Source: Prevotellaceae bacterium
GTDB taxonomy: Bacteria > Bacteroidota > Bacteroidia > Bacteroidales > Bacteroidaceae
Assembly: GCA_905371275.1 (NCBI GenBank)
Contig: CAJPLH010000106.1
Location: 1 to 6,702 of the forward strand
Reading direction: 5' to 3'
DNA: 6,702 bases
Part shown: one piece after another, positions 6,686 through 6,702 of the stretch
How the letters are laid out: the number at the start of each line of letters is the position of its first letter
Numbering within the stretch: the stretch's first letter is position 1
Notes under the pieces: model-generated
The model's input: the letters and a program-made list of their open reading frames with translations, nothing else
The model's database searches: none
What the model was told of the DNA's origin: nothing
Program-made: the position numbers and the translations under genes

Positions 6686-6702
6686 AAAATAAATGCTTAT
6701 CT

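Larger units (their letters stand above)
6332..6702. other. Repeat-rich non-coding region with no gene I can support
   Basis: This 371-nt stretch contains the three tandem repeats, the terminator and the small hairpins listed separately. The only sizeable frame (6305-6625, minus) runs through all of them and into the promoter, and I do not accept it as a gene. I saw no tRNA-like or rRNA-like sequence, no transposase fragment and no terminal inverted repeats of an insertion sequence. Stacking three unrelated tandem-repeat families in about 250 nt suggests a locally unstable, strain-variable boundary next to a defence gene. Confidence 0.6.

Noticed and set aside
6208..6702. Remains of an insertion sequence or an attachment site
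   Set aside because: No transposase or integrase fragment, no paired terminal inverted repeats and no tRNA end were seen. The inverted repeats present are local hairpins.

Overview
The window carries one complete restriction-modification gene and a second gene that follows it directly and is cut by the left edge. Both are read on the minus strand, and a repeat-rich non-coding tail occupies the right end. The likely source is a member of the Bacteroidetes (probably Bacteroidales). The upstream region has a clean Bacteroidetes-type promoter (TTTG, 20 nt, TAACTTTG), and neither start codon has a purine-rich Shine-Dalgarno sequence, which is normal in that phylum. The genus cannot be fixed from this sequence.

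Layout in the direction of transcription, right to left. (1) 6702-6332 is non-coding. It holds 7-bp, 9-bp and 22-bp tandem repeats, two small GC hairpins, and an intrinsic terminator (6415-6453, minus) that probably ends a transcript entering from the right. (2) 6331-6208 holds the promoter, a perfect 13-bp palindrome over the expected transcription start, and an A/C-rich leader of about 85 nt. (3) 6207-1282 encodes a 1641-residue single-chain Type ISP restriction-modification enzyme. It has an N-terminal Mrr-like nuclease, a DEAH-box SF2 translocase, a helical coupler, an N6-adenine methyltransferase with NPPY, and a C-terminal target-recognition region. All catalytic motifs are intact. (4) After 13 nt, 1268-1 encodes at least 422 residues of a predicted membrane-anchored coiled-coil protein with no stop inside the window.

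The two genes look like one transcription unit. The Type ISP enzyme should be self-sufficient: it methylates its site in host DNA, and on unmodified DNA it translocates and cuts. The second gene is therefore the unexplained part. It may be a membrane tether, a partner, or a back-up effector, and this makes the pair a candidate for an undescribed composite defence locus. A second point of interest is base composition. Most of the R-M gene is about 53-67% GC in the lines counted, but residues ~1250-1409, in the expected specificity region, fall to about 37% GC, close to the downstream gene (about 33-43%). This suggests that the specificity segment was exchanged or acquired from an AT-richer source.
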